From Halomonas sp. GFAJ-1 (GTDB taxonomy: Bacteria; Pseudomonadota; Gammaproteobacteria; Pseudomonadales; Halomonadaceae), in contig CP016490.1 of assembly GCA_002966495.1 (NCBI GenBank), positions 1,054,001-1,118,000 of the forward strand: a stretch of 64,000 nucleotides of DNA, read 5' to 3'. The translations under genes and the position numbers were made by a program. Below the pieces are notes generated by a model, which searched no databases, had not been told where the DNA came from, and was given only the letters and a program-made list of their open reading frames with translations. Positions 33,110-42,827 of the stretch are shown here, one piece after another (within the stretch, counting starts at the first letter, position 1; each line of letters starts with the position of its first letter).

Positions 33110-34009
33110 GAATTGTTTTCGCTCTCAATCCGGGGATGTCGGTATCGCTGAGATTGATCCAGCCCTTCCAGTACCAGGGTACGTAGCTGGCTGACCAGCG
33201 AATGGCAGGCGCGCAGCGGGTTGCGTTGGTCGATTAGGTTGAGGAGGGTCTCTCGGCCTTCAATGCAATGGGCGTCAAGATCACTCTACCCTTTTGCCAC
33301 GGACTCGCCGCAGAGGTTGCGGGGAGAATGGACTATTCAGTCGCAGGAATGAACGCCTTATGTCAGGCTTTCGCAATAGTTCGGACGAGCGGCGAGCGCT
33401 GGTGCCTCCCCGAGCTTCATCGCCTGCGAGCCAGTCTGGCTTAAAAGACAGGCCGCTCCGATATCGTCCTCCGCGCACACGCTAATGCAAAAATTTTGGC
33501 GCGGGGACAGGGAAGGATTGAACTGGCCACGTGAGAACCTGATAAGCCGTACCGACGGCATATCTCCTTGTTAGGCAGTTGCGCTTCGGTTTCGATCAAG
33601 AAGCCAGTGATCTGTTATTTACTAAAACGCCTCTCTATGCACGATCTTCATACCCATAGGATCGGATAAATGACTATGGGTGTGAAATCGATCAAGATGA
33701 AGCCGTGATGGCAGGGTAGTCTAAGCGTGCGGCCGTGATAGGCATGATCAACCAGAATAGCCTGAGACTGATATACAAACGGTGACAACGCGCTTCGAGA
33801 TTAAGATCAGGCAGTGCGTTTTTATCGTTTGATAGCTGCATGGAGCAATAAATATGCCCTGCTATATATGGCCCCGGCTCAGGTACAGGAAAGGCAGCAT
33901 TTGGAGACAAGCTTAAGATGCGGCTATTGAGATTTTGTTAACCGGCCGGCCCTCTTGGCCAGTTCTTTCGTTGCGCTTAAGCAAGGGACTATAAATAAGT
34001 AGCAGCGTG
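33110..34009. other. About 0.9 kb of degraded or non-coding DNA
   Basis: No intact gene. On the minus strand, about 33043-33270, a 75-codon open stretch reads HCIEGRETLLNLIDQRNPLR and on to LRTLVLEGLDQ, which looks protein-like but has no start, so it may be a gene remnant. At 33647-33686 a 13-bp stem (TTCATACCCATAG with its complement, one G-T mismatch) forms a hairpin. The short frames on both strands at 33281-33561 and 33692-33910 show no family features. Consistent with an eroded part of the island. Confidence 0.45.
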
Positions 34010-35578
34010 CTACAGCGTCTCCACCTCAAACGCCACGATCTGCCGCTGAACACTTGAGAACTCCACGCCCACCAAATGAATGGGCTTGCCGCTGGCACGG
34101 TGTTTATCAGCGTAACCCTTGGCTTTGATTTGCTCTAGCGCTTTGCCTTCGGGCAGCTGCTCCACCACTTTGAACTCAAAGAGGTAGATGTGGCCGTTAA
34201 AATCGACGCTCATATCCACTTTGCCGTGGTGGCTGGCGTCTTCTACTGTCACATTCACACCCAGTGCGGCGAAGTGGCTGTAAAAGACGCTGGCATAATG
34301 GCCTTCATATTGGGCGATAGGGTTGTTGCGGTACCAGTCGTGGGGTAAACCGGCATAAAGCGCTTTAAGGTGGTTTTCTAATCCCGCTAGATCATGTTCC
34401 AGCAGCACGTCAAACAGTGCTAGTTGATAGATCTGGGCTTCGCTGTGCTGGATGCCCAACACGGGCAGTAGAAATTCGTTTAGGCTACTTTCTACTTCTC
34501 GGTTGGGAAAACTGAGCGAGTAAATCCGATAGCCGATCATGGGCTCTTGTACGTCTTTGATGGTGATATAACCCGTCTGGAACAGCAGTGCTTCGGTGGC
34601 GATGTCATCCACATCGAAGCGTCCTAATAGCTGCGCTTTGGCTTGAAGCGTGTCGAGTTGCGGCGTAAATACCCCGCGTTTCTTCAACAGGTCAATTAAA
34701 AATGTAGGGGTGGCGCTTTCAAACCAGTAAGGGCTGAATGTCCGCTCTTCTAGCAATAACAACACATCAAACGGATTATAAACGCTAGGTACATCTTGCC
34801 CGCCCCAGCGGTAGCCGTTGTACCAGCGACGGATTTCGTCACGGTCAAGCCCAGGTAGCTCTGGCGCAAACACCGTATCCACATCGTGGTCGGTATAGCC
34901 ACAGATAGCGGCATAGTCGGAAGAGAGGGTGATGTCGCGCAGGTTGTTTAGCCCTGAAAACAGGCTGACTTTGCTGAACTTGGACACGCCGGTGAGCAGC
35001 ACAAAGTGCAGGTGGGGGTCAGCATCTTTCAGCACGCTATACAGGTTTTTTAGCCCCTCACGCAGTTCACGTGCCCTATCGCCATCGAGAATATTGTCCA
35101 GGATAGGTTTATCGTACTCGTCGATCAGTACCACGACGCGCTGGCCGTAGTGTGAGTGTGCTTGGCGAATAAGCTGCTCAAACTCGCCGGCAATATCGGT
35201 ATCGTAGGTGAGCGTTAGCCCCAGGCGCTCGCGCTCGGTGCGCAACTGGTCGCGGATACGCACATCCAGCTCTTGGCGATTCTGCATCACACCGCTGCCA
35301 AAGCTTAAGCGCACCACTGGGTGGCGCTGCTGCCAGTCCCACTTATCGTGAATATATAGCCCTTCAAATAGTGTTTCGCGACCCTCAAACAGGCAGCCCA
35401 GGGTATCCAATAGCAGGCTTTTGCCAAAACGGCGCGGGCGGGAGAGAAAATAGTACTTATTTTGGTTCGCCAGCTTTTCAATAAACGGCGTTTTATCGAC
35501 GTAGTAATAGCCGCCTTCTCGAATATCCGAAAAGGTTTGAATACCGATAGGCAACTTACGACGATGGGCAGATGGCAT
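34010..35578 (-). CDS. AAA-ATPase-like / PD-(D/E)XK nuclease fusion protein
   Basis: 522 residues. N-terminal AAA-ATPase-like domain (PF09820 type): KLPIGIQTFSDIREGGYYYVDKT, a P-loop-like RPRRFGKS at residues 47-54 and Walker B VVVLIDEYDKPI near residue 168. C-terminal PD-(D/E)XK nuclease-like domain (PF08011 type) with KVDMSVDFNGHIYLFEFK holding the D ... E-x-K residues, then AKGYADKH-x-ASGKPIHLVGVEFS. GGAGG stands 6 bp before the start at 35578; the ATG at 35605 has no site. The family is widespread, often multi-copy, and has no settled role; defence or mobile-element maintenance is suspected. A 3' fragment of a second copy lies at 45477-45614. Confidence 0.88.
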   Translation of the reverse strand: MPSAHRRKLPIGIQTFSDIREGGYYYVDKTPFIEKLANQNKYYFLSRPRRFGKSLLLDTLGCLFEGRETLFEGLYIHDKWDWQQRHPVVRLSFGSGVMQNRQELDVRIRDQLRTERERLGLTLTYDTDIAGEFEQLIRQAHSHYGQRVVVLIDEYDKPILDNILDGDRARELREGLKNLYSVLKDADPHLHFVLLTGVSKFSKVSLFSGLNNLRDITLSSDYAAICGYTDHDVDTVFAPELPGLDRDEIRRWYNGYRWGGQDVPSVYNPFDVLLLLEERTFSPYWFESATPTFLIDLLKKRGVFTPQLDTLQAKAQLLGRFDVDDIATEALLFQTGYITIKDVQEPMIGYRIYSLSFPNREVESSLNEFLLPVLGIQHSEAQIYQLALFDVLLEHDLAGLENHLKALYAGLPHDWYRNNPIAQYEGHYASVFYSHFAALGVNVTVEDASHHGKVDMSVDFNGHIYLFEFKVVEQLPEGKALEQIKAKGYADKHRASGKPIHLVGVEFSSVQRQIVAFEVETL

Positions 35579-35936
35579 GCTGGCCTCCAAGGCTGAACCG
35601 ATCAATCACTGGGCAGTTTAGCATGTTGGCTATAAGGGCAGGTTGCGCGTATGCTGCTCCGTTTTTTGCAGCGGCCGCTGCTCGCATTTTGCGCGTTGCC
35701 AAATTATTAAAGCGAGCACATATTTCGCGTTGGCCAAAGGTCAAATTTGGTAAAAACCAGGACGCGCAAAAGTCACGGTATGTGCCAAGATTGTGACCAT
35801 AAAAGCCACATAGTGGCGTTAATTGGTGTGACGGCGAAGAAATAGTTTCCGTTGTCTTTTTGTTTAAGTTTTTGTTTTTAATGATATTTATTTTGCTTAT
35901 TGCAATAAAGGGAAAGTAAAAGCACGCTACTAAAAC

Positions 35937-36021
35937 CGGCCTCCGAAGCCGAAGGTCGCAGGTTCAATTCCTGCCGGGCGCGCCAAATATATCAAGGGCT
36001 TACGTTAACGCGTAGGCCCTT
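35937..36021 (+). repeat. Direct repeat copy 2 (att site)
   Basis: Repeats the tRNA-Arg 3' part and terminator of 30205-30289 with one mismatch; the 5' half of the tRNA is absent, so no functional tRNA is made here. Together the copies bound a 5.7-kb insertion. Confidence 0.92.
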
Positions 36022-36030
36022 TTGTTTTGT

Positions 36031-36060
36031 CTGTGTCAAATCTGTGTCATCCATGTGCCA
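36031..36060 (+). repeat. Three 11-bp-phased repeats, set 2 (possible integrase arm sites)
   Basis: CTGTGTCA at 36031, CTGTGTCA at 36042 and ATGTGCCA at 36053, again exactly 11 bp apart and starting 10 bp after the att copy, but with TGTGTCA in place of TGTGACC. Same layout, different sequence from set 1, as expected for two different but related integrases. Confidence 0.6.
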
Positions 36061-36284
36061 CGCCTGCCAATATTGTCTTCAAACCCTGCTACTTAGCCGT
36101 TGACCTTTAGCCTTTATCTGACACGGATGTGTCACACACTTATGAGCATTCTGCTCGCCGGTGTGTCGCGCGTGAGTACGACTATCGATATTCTCTACGT
36201 CCACTTAGCACAAGATGCTTAAGTCGGCTGAGTATCGTAAGCTAGTACTCATAAGCTCACCCGCCAGATAAGCAGGATGCTGCC

Positions 36285-38735
36285 ATGGATAAGAAGGCCC
36301 TCAGCGAACGCGATATTTGCACCAAGTTCATTACGCCAGCCTTGGTGCAGGCGGGGTGGGATATCCAAACACAAATCCGCGAGGAGGTGACCTTTACCGC
36401 TGGGCGGATTATCGTGCGCGGGCGGCTGCATACCCGGGGTAAAAAGCGTCGGGCAGATTACCTGCTGAGCTTCCAGAAAAACCAGCCGATTGCGGTGATA
36501 GAAGCCAAGGATAACAAGCACAGCCTGGGCGATGGCATGCAGCAGGCACTGGCTTACAGCGATGCGCTGGATGTGCCTTTTGTGTTTTCAAGCAATGGCG
36601 ACGGCTTCCTGTTCCACGACCGCACCGGGCTGGGTGGGCAAACCGAAACCACTCTAACCCTGGCTGAGTTTCCTTCGCCTGATGAGCTATGGGAGCGCTA
36701 CTGCCAGTACAAAGGCATTCAGCCCGCTGCCCGCCCGGTGGTTGAGCAGCCCTATTACGATGACGGCAGTGGCCGCACCCCGCGTTATTACCAGAGGGTG
36801 GCAATTAACCGCACGGTGGAAGCCGTGGCGCGGGGGCAGAATCGTATTCTACTGGTGATGGCCACCGGTACCGGCAAGACGTTTACCGCTTTTCAGATCA
36901 TTTGGCGGCTGTGGAAGTCGCGCCAGAAGAAGCGAATCCTGTTCCTGGCGGACCGCAATATCCTGGTCGACCAAACCAAGAACAACGACTTCAAACCCTT
37001 TGGTCAGGCGATGACCAAGGTCACTAACCGCACGGTGGATGCCTCCTACGAAATCTACCTCTCGCTCTATCAAGCGGTGACCGGCAGCGAAGAAGAGCAG
37101 AACATCTACAAGCAGTTCTCGCCGGACTTCTTCGACCTGATTGTAATTGACGAGTGCCACCGGGGCAGCGCAGCGGAAGACTCCGCCTGGCGCAAGATTC
37201 TCGATTACTTCAGCGCGGCAACACATATTGGCCTGACCGCCACGCCCAAAGAAACCAAAGAAGTCTCCAACATCGACTACTTCGGCGCGCCGCTTTACAC
37301 CTACTCCCTTAAGCAGGGCATTGAGGATGGCTTTCTGGCCCCCTACAAAGTAGTGCGGGTGGATATCGACAAAGACCTGCAAGGCTGGCGGCCCAGCAAA
37401 GGCCAGCGGGATAAACTCGGCCAGGAGATTGAAGACCGCATCTACAACCAGAAGGATTTTGATAAACAGCTGGTGCTGGAAAAGCGCACCACCCTGGTAG
37501 CCGCCAAAATTACCGAGCTGCTGGAAAGCACCGACCCTTTCCAGAAAACCATCGTCTTCTGTGAGGATATCGATCACGCCGAGCGCATGCGCCAAGCGCT
37601 GGTCAACGCCAACCCCAAGCGGGTAGCCGAGAACCGCAAATACATCATGCGCATTACCGGCGACGAGCAGGAAGGTAAGGCCGAACTGGATAACTTCATC
37701 AATCCGGAAGAGCGCTACCCGGTGATTGCTACCACCAGCAAGCTGATGACCACCGGCGTGGATGCCCAGACCTGCAAGCTGATTGTGCTCGATCAGCGCA
37801 TCCAGTCGATGACCGAGTTCAAGCAGATTATTGGCCGGGGCACCCGCATCAACGACGACTACCACAAGCACTGGTTTACCATTCTGGATTTCAAGAAAGC
37901 CACCGAGCTGTTTGCCGACCCCGATTTCGATGGCGAGCCGGTGCAGGTCTACCAGCCCTATGCCGATGATGCCCCCATCGTGCCGGAGGATGAACAAGAC
38001 GGCGCATTAGATGAAGAACAGGCAGACTCACAAGATACAGCAGACACCGCCGCAGAAGGCGTCGAGACCGACTGGGCCGAGTACGAGGTAGACGACAACG
38101 CCACCTGGGAATCCGACGATACGGGAGATATGGGCACCCCCGAAGGGCCGGAGCCCCGGCGCAAATATGTGGTGGATGACGTTGAGGTCAGTATTGTTGC
38201 CGAACGTGTTCAATACCTGGGGGCGGATGGCAAGTTGATCACCGAAAGCCTGCGTGACTACACCCGAAAACAGGTGAAAGCCCAGTTCGCCTCGCTGGAT
38301 GCGTTTCTGAGCCGCTGGCAGGATGCCGAGCGCAAGCAGGCGATCCTCGATGAACTGGCCGAGGAAGGCATCTTCTGGGATGCCCTGGTCGCCGAGCTGG
38401 GCCAGCAATGGGGGGAAGAGCCCGACCCCTTCGATGTGATCTGCCATATCGCCTTCGACCGCCCGCCGCTAACTCGCCGCGAACGCGCCGAACAGGTAAG
38501 AAAGCGCGATATCTTCAACCGCTACGAAGGCCAGGCCCGGCAGGTGCTTGAATCCCTGGTGGATAAATACGCCGATGCCGGTATAACCCCCATCGAAGAT
38601 AACAGCGTGCTCACCATGGCGCCTTTCAACCAAATCGGCTCTGTACTGGAACTCTTCGATGCGTTCGGCGGCAAGCCTAAGTACGAAAAGGCGTTGCATG
38701 AACTAGAAGAGGCCCTTTACCAAACGCCCGCCTGA
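36285..38735 (+). CDS. hsdR: Type I restriction endonuclease subunit R
   Basis: Motor and nuclease subunit of a type I restriction-modification complex. 816 residues. N-terminal PD-(D/E)XK nuclease (RADYLLSFQKNQPIAVIEAKDNKHSLGDGMQQALAY), then an SF2 translocase with Walker A ATGTGKT at residues 193-199, DECH at 289-292, LTATPKE and the motif VI region IGRGTRI, and a C-terminal EcoEI-type region. An acidic spacer of about 60 residues (near 565-625) separates motor and C-terminal parts. Complete. A short hairpin and 73 bp separate it from hsdM. Order R-M-S. Confidence 0.95.
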   Translation: MDKKALSERDICTKFITPALVQAGWDIQTQIREEVTFTAGRIIVRGRLHTRGKKRRADYLLSFQKNQPIAVIEAKDNKHSLGDGMQQALAYSDALDVPFVFSSNGDGFLFHDRTGLGGQTETTLTLAEFPSPDELWERYCQYKGIQPAARPVVEQPYYDDGSGRTPRYYQRVAINRTVEAVARGQNRILLVMATGTGKTFTAFQIIWRLWKSRQKKRILFLADRNILVDQTKNNDFKPFGQAMTKVTNRTVDASYEIYLSLYQAVTGSEEEQNIYKQFSPDFFDLIVIDECHRGSAAEDSAWRKILDYFSAATHIGLTATPKETKEVSNIDYFGAPLYTYSLKQGIEDGFLAPYKVVRVDIDKDLQGWRPSKGQRDKLGQEIEDRIYNQKDFDKQLVLEKRTTLVAAKITELLESTDPFQKTIVFCEDIDHAERMRQALVNANPKRVAENRKYIMRITGDEQEGKAELDNFINPEERYPVIATTSKLMTTGVDAQTCKLIVLDQRIQSMTEFKQIIGRGTRINDDYHKHWFTILDFKKATELFADPDFDGEPVQVYQPYADDAPIVPEDEQDGALDEEQADSQDTADTAAEGVETDWAEYEVDDNATWESDDTGDMGTPEGPEPRRKYVVDDVEVSIVAERVQYLGADGKLITESLRDYTRKQVKAQFASLDAFLSRWQDAERKQAILDELAEEGIFWDALVAELGQQWGEEPDPFDVICHIAFDRPPLTRRERAEQVRKRDIFNRYEGQARQVLESLVDKYADAGITPIEDNSVLTMAPFNQIGSVLELFDAFGGKPKYEKALHELEEALYQTPA

Positions 38736-38756
38736 TACCATTGCCTTTTTCCTGGC

Positions 38757-38776
38757 GGCCTGCCCTTGTGCAGGCC
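38757..38776 (+). other. Small stem-loop between hsdR and hsdM
   Basis: GGCCTGC / GCAGGCC with a 6-nt loop and no T-tract. Possible internal processing or pausing site. Confidence 0.4.
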
Positions 38777-38808
38777 GTGATTAATACGCCAACGGAATAC
38801 ACCTCACC

Positions 38809-40290
38809 ATGTCAATCAGCACCACCATCAAATCGATTCAGGACATCATGCGTAAAGACGTGGGCGTTGACGGCGACGCCCAGCGAATAGGCCAGCTGGT
38901 CTGGCTGCTTTTCCTGAAGATCTTCGATGACCGTGAAAAAGAGTGGGAAGCCCTTAACGACTACTACCGCTCGCCTATCCCCGAGCCGCTGCGCTGGAGG
39001 AACTGGGCCGCCGACCCGGAAGGCATGACCGGTGACGAACTCAAGGATTTTATCGATAACACCCTCTTCCCCGGCCTGCAGCAGCTACAGCCCCAGGGCG
39101 ACGATATTCGCGGTGTGGTGATTCGCAATGTATTCGAGGATGCCTATAACTACATGAAGTCTGGCCAGCTGATGCGCCAGGTGATCAACCGCCTGCAGAG
39201 CGGCGTCGACTTCAACAAGTCCGCCGAGCGCCACGAGCTGGGCGAACTCTACGAACAGATCCTCAAAGACCTGCAAAGCGCGGGCAACGCCGGTGAGTTC
39301 TACACCCCGCGGGCGGTGACCGAATTTATGGTTAACCGCGTTGACCCGAAGCTTGAAGAAAGCGTGATGGACCCGGCCTGCGGCACCGGTGGGTTTTTAA
39401 CTTGCACCATTGAGCACAAGCGCCGCCATTACGTGAAAACGCCGCAGGATGAACAGACCCTGCAGAACAGCATTCACGGGGTTGAGAAAAAGCCGCTGCC
39501 GCACCTGCTGGCCACTACCAACATGATTCTGCATGGCATTGAAGTGCCCAACCAGATCCGCCACGACAACACCCTTGCCCGCCCGCTGCGCGATTGGGGG
39601 CCGAAAGAGCGGGTGGATGTGATTGTGGCCAACCCGCCGTTTGGTGGCATGGAAGAAGATGGCATTGAAACCAACTTCCCCAGCGCTTTCCGCACCCGGG
39701 AAACCGCTGACCTGTTCATGACGCTGTTTATCCAGCTGCTGAAAAACACCGGCCGCGCCGCTGTGGTGCTTCCGGATGGCTTTCTGTTTGGCGAGGGCAT
39801 GAAAACCCGCCTGAAAGAAAAGCTGCTGGAGGAGTGCAACCTGCACACCATCGTGCGCCTGCCCAACGGCGTGTTTAACCCCTACACCGGCATCAAGACC
39901 AACCTGCTGTTCTTCACCAAGGGCCAGCCGACCGAACATATCTGGTATTACGAACACCCCTACCCGGAAGGCTATAAGAACTACAGCAAAACCCGTCCGA
40001 TGAAGTTTGCCGAGTTCCAGACAGAAATCGACTGGTGGGGCGATGAAGACGATGGCTTTGCCAGCCGTGAGGAGACCCATCAGGCCTGGAAGGTCTCGAT
40101 CGATGAGATCAAGGCGCGTAACTACAACCTGGATATCAAGAACCCCTGGCAGGGGGAAACCATCACCCACGACCCGGAGGAACTGATGGCCCAGTATCAA
40201 CAGCAGCAGGCGGAAATTCAGCAGCTACGCGACCAGCTGAAAACCATCCTGAGTGATGCGCTCACCCGTGATGCAGGGGAGCCGGTATGA
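38809..40290 (+). CDS. hsdM: Type I DNA methyltransferase subunit M
   Basis: N6-adenine methyltransferase of the restriction-modification complex. 493 residues: N-terminal HsdM helical domain (RIGQLVWLLFLKIFDDREKEWE), S-adenosylmethionine site DPACGTGG at 188-195, catalytic NPPF at 275-278. Ends with a coiled coil (QYQQQQAEIQQLRDQLKTI) that contacts HsdS. Its last four bases overlap hsdS, so the two are translationally coupled. Confidence 0.96.
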   Translation: MSISTTIKSIQDIMRKDVGVDGDAQRIGQLVWLLFLKIFDDREKEWEALNDYYRSPIPEPLRWRNWAADPEGMTGDELKDFIDNTLFPGLQQLQPQGDDIRGVVIRNVFEDAYNYMKSGQLMRQVINRLQSGVDFNKSAERHELGELYEQILKDLQSAGNAGEFYTPRAVTEFMVNRVDPKLEESVMDPACGTGGFLTCTIEHKRRHYVKTPQDEQTLQNSIHGVEKKPLPHLLATTNMILHGIEVPNQIRHDNTLARPLRDWGPKERVDVIVANPPFGGMEEDGIETNFPSAFRTRETADLFMTLFIQLLKNTGRAAVVLPDGFLFGEGMKTRLKEKLLEECNLHTIVRLPNGVFNPYTGIKTNLLFFTKGQPTEHIWYYEHPYPEGYKNYSKTRPMKFAEFQTEIDWWGDEDDGFASREETHQAWKVSIDEIKARNYNLDIKNPWQGETITHDPEELMAQYQQQQAEIQQLRDQLKTILSDALTRDAGEPV

Positions 40291-41975
40291 GCGCGCATAA
40301 ACTGATCACCGAGCATCTGGATCTATGGACGCAAGCCGTCACTCAGAAATCCACGGCAGGCCGGGGGAGCAACGGCAAGGTTGAGCTGACTGGTATCAAG
40401 AAGCTACGGGAGCTGATTCTGGAACTGGCGGTGCGCGGGAAGCTGGTGGAGCAAGATCCTAATGATGAGCCCGCAACACGACTACTTAGCAAAACCATAG
40501 CCTTACGGGAACAACTTGTCAGAGAAGGTAAAATTCGGAGGCAAAAGAAAACCATTTCAGCTGAAGGCATAGAAAAACCATTTGAAATTCCAGCTAGCTG
40601 GAGCTGGGCTACTCTCCCAGACGTTGCCAGCTACAATCCCGGAAAAACTCCCTCCACCAAAGACCCTAAATTCTGGGCCGTGGTTGATTCAGGAATACCG
40701 TGGGTAAGTATTGCTGACTTGAATCATAACGGTACTATTTGGAGCACCGCAAAAGCGGTCACACAAACAGCAGCCGATGAAGTCTTCAGGTTACAACCTA
40801 TTGCGCCCGGCACCATTTTGATGAGTTTTAAGCTTACTGTCGGGAAGGTATCTATCACCGAAGTACCGGCTTATCACAACGAAGCTATCATCTCGATTTT
40901 CCCCTTTAACGGAGTGAGCCGGGACTACCTTTTCAAAGTCATGCCAATGCTTGCTCTCGGCGGTAACACCAAACGCGCAATTATGGGCAACACGCTCAAC
41001 GCAACATCTTTGGCTCAGATATTGGTTCCGCTTCCCCCAGAGGAAGAACAACACCGCATCGTCCAGAAAGTCGATGAACTGATGGCCCTCTGTGACCGGC
41101 TGGAACAGCAAACCAGCGACCAGCTCGACGCCCACGAAACCCTCGTAGATACACTACTTGGCACTCTGACCCAATCCAACAACGCCACCGAACTGGCCGA
41201 CAATTGGGCGCGCCTGGCCGAGCACTTCGATACGCTGTTTACCACCGATCAAAGCATCGACAAGCTCAAGCAAACCATTCTGCAACTGGCAGTGATGGGG
41301 CAGCTGGTGGAGCAGGATGCGGGGGATGAACCAGTGATAAATCTGCTCAAGCAGCATTACATTACTAGCAAGTCTTGTTCTTTGAATGGGTGGGCTGAGG
41401 TTTCGTTGGGTAATCTAGGAACAGTTGTAGGTGGATCTACGCCTACAAAGTCCAAAAGTGAATTTTGGAATGGAAGCATTCCTTGGGTATCACCAAAAGA
41501 CATGAAGTTCCATCTAATAATAGATTCCCAGATAAGAGTTACCGAGCATGCACTGAGCCAATCAAACTTAAAGCTAGTGCCTGAAAATAGCCTAATTATG
41601 GTTGTTCGGGGAATGATTTTGGCTCACTCCTTCCCAGTTGCGATCACTGGATGTGAAATAACAATTAACCAAGATATGAAGGCACTAACACCGCCTGATA
41701 AAATCAGCAAATACCTACTTTTATACCTACAGGCATCAAAACATAAGGTAGTAGGTCTTGTTGACCGATCATCTCATGGCACATGCAAGCTAATTTCAGA
41801 AAAGCTTTGGTCACTACCTATATTCTTGCCACCACTCGAAGAACAACGCCGAATAGTCCAGAAAGTCGATGAGCTGATGGCCCTCTGCGACCAACTCAAG
41901 GAACGCCTAAACCAGGCCAGTAGCACACGCTGCCAGCTGGCGGGAGCGGTGGTGGAAGGGGCACTGGAAGGATGA
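40287..41975 (+). CDS. hsdS: Type I restriction specificity subunit S
   Basis: DNA-recognition subunit. 562 residues with two target-recognition domains (about residues 100-255 and 360-520) separated and followed by conserved helices; the paired conserved parts are LILELAVRGKLVEQD / TILQLAVMGQLVEQD and HRIVQKVDELMALCDRL / RRIVQKVDELMALCDQL. The second recognition domain (about 41350-41830) is clearly richer in A/T than the rest of the operon, a sign of domain exchange by recombination. Bipartite target not predictable. Overlaps the abi gene by 4 bp. Confidence 0.94.
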   Translation: MSAHKLITEHLDLWTQAVTQKSTAGRGSNGKVELTGIKKLRELILELAVRGKLVEQDPNDEPATRLLSKTIALREQLVREGKIRRQKKTISAEGIEKPFEIPASWSWATLPDVASYNPGKTPSTKDPKFWAVVDSGIPWVSIADLNHNGTIWSTAKAVTQTAADEVFRLQPIAPGTILMSFKLTVGKVSITEVPAYHNEAIISIFPFNGVSRDYLFKVMPMLALGGNTKRAIMGNTLNATSLAQILVPLPPEEEQHRIVQKVDELMALCDRLEQQTSDQLDAHETLVDTLLGTLTQSNNATELADNWARLAEHFDTLFTTDQSIDKLKQTILQLAVMGQLVEQDAGDEPVINLLKQHYITSKSCSLNGWAEVSLGNLGTVVGGSTPTKSKSEFWNGSIPWVSPKDMKFHLIIDSQIRVTEHALSQSNLKLVPENSLIMVVRGMILAHSFPVAITGCEITINQDMKALTPPDKISKYLLLYLQASKHKVVGLVDRSSHGTCKLISEKLWSLPIFLPPLEEQRRIVQKVDELMALCDQLKERLNQASSTRCQLAGAVVEGALEG

Positions 41976-42827
41976 CCGACTACACCAAGCCCTGGCTCAG
42001 CCACTTGGAGCAACTGCAGCAGCTAAAAGATCGTGGCCTAACGGTGACAGACGACCAGCGCGCGCTGGCGCATCTCCAACGGATTGGCTATTACCGGTTG
42101 AGTGGGTATTGGTTTGCTTTTCGTCAGCGCTCAGGCGTATGCACCCCTTTAAATAAAAATGGTAAGCGGCTGCTCAAAAAAGGCAAAACGGACTACCTAG
42201 CGTTAGACACGTTTAAGCACGGCACCACCTTTCAGCAAGCCTTCGACCTTTACGTATTCGATAAGCGGTTACGCCTACTGGCACTGGATGGCCTTGAGCG
42301 TATCGAAGTGGCGCTGCGGGTAGACATCGCCCATACGCTGGGGCGGCTAGATCCGTATGCTTATTTGAACCCTGAACTATTGCATGATGCGTTCGCCTAT
42401 ACGATTGACCAGAAAACAGGCGTCACGCCTTTGCATAAATGGCAGGAAAATCATGCGCGCTTAATTAACCGTTCTCGGGAAACGTTTATTGAGCACCATA
42501 AAAAGAAGTACGGGTTACCGTTGCCGATATGGATAGCCAGTGAAGTGTGGGACTTCGGTACGCTTTCCCATCTGTTCGGTGGAATGCGTGAACAGGAGCA
42601 GGATGCTATTGCAGCGCGCTATGGTATTAGCAATGGGCGCGTATTCGCTTCCTGGCTTCGCAGCTTGAACTATTTACGCAATGTGTGTGCCCATCATAGC
42701 CGGTTATGGAACCGCAATATGGCTGACCAGCCGCGCAAGCCTAGCCATGGTGAAGCTAACTTGTTTTTCCAAGGATGGCAGGATGCCCTGAACCGCCCCG
42801 GTTATTCCGGAGACCGGTTTGTTTGAG

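Larger units (their letters stand above)
35579..36284. other. Gap holding the second att copy and the hsdR leader
   Basis: About 700 bp without a gene. 35579-35936 is featureless and becomes AT-rich near the right end. Then come the att copy (35937-36021) and three phased repeats (36031-36060). A dyad TGACAC-GGAT-GTGTCA at 36119-36134 lies 150 bp before hsdR and could be an operator of the restriction operon. Confidence 0.5.

Noticed and set aside
36849..37997. Long minus-strand open frame inside hsdR (382 codons)
   Set aside because: It is the complement of a GC-rich coding region with strong codon bias; no family features and no ribosome site. hsdR is certain.
39397..40200. Long minus-strand open frame inside hsdM (267 codons)
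   Set aside because: Shadow of hsdM, same reasoning.
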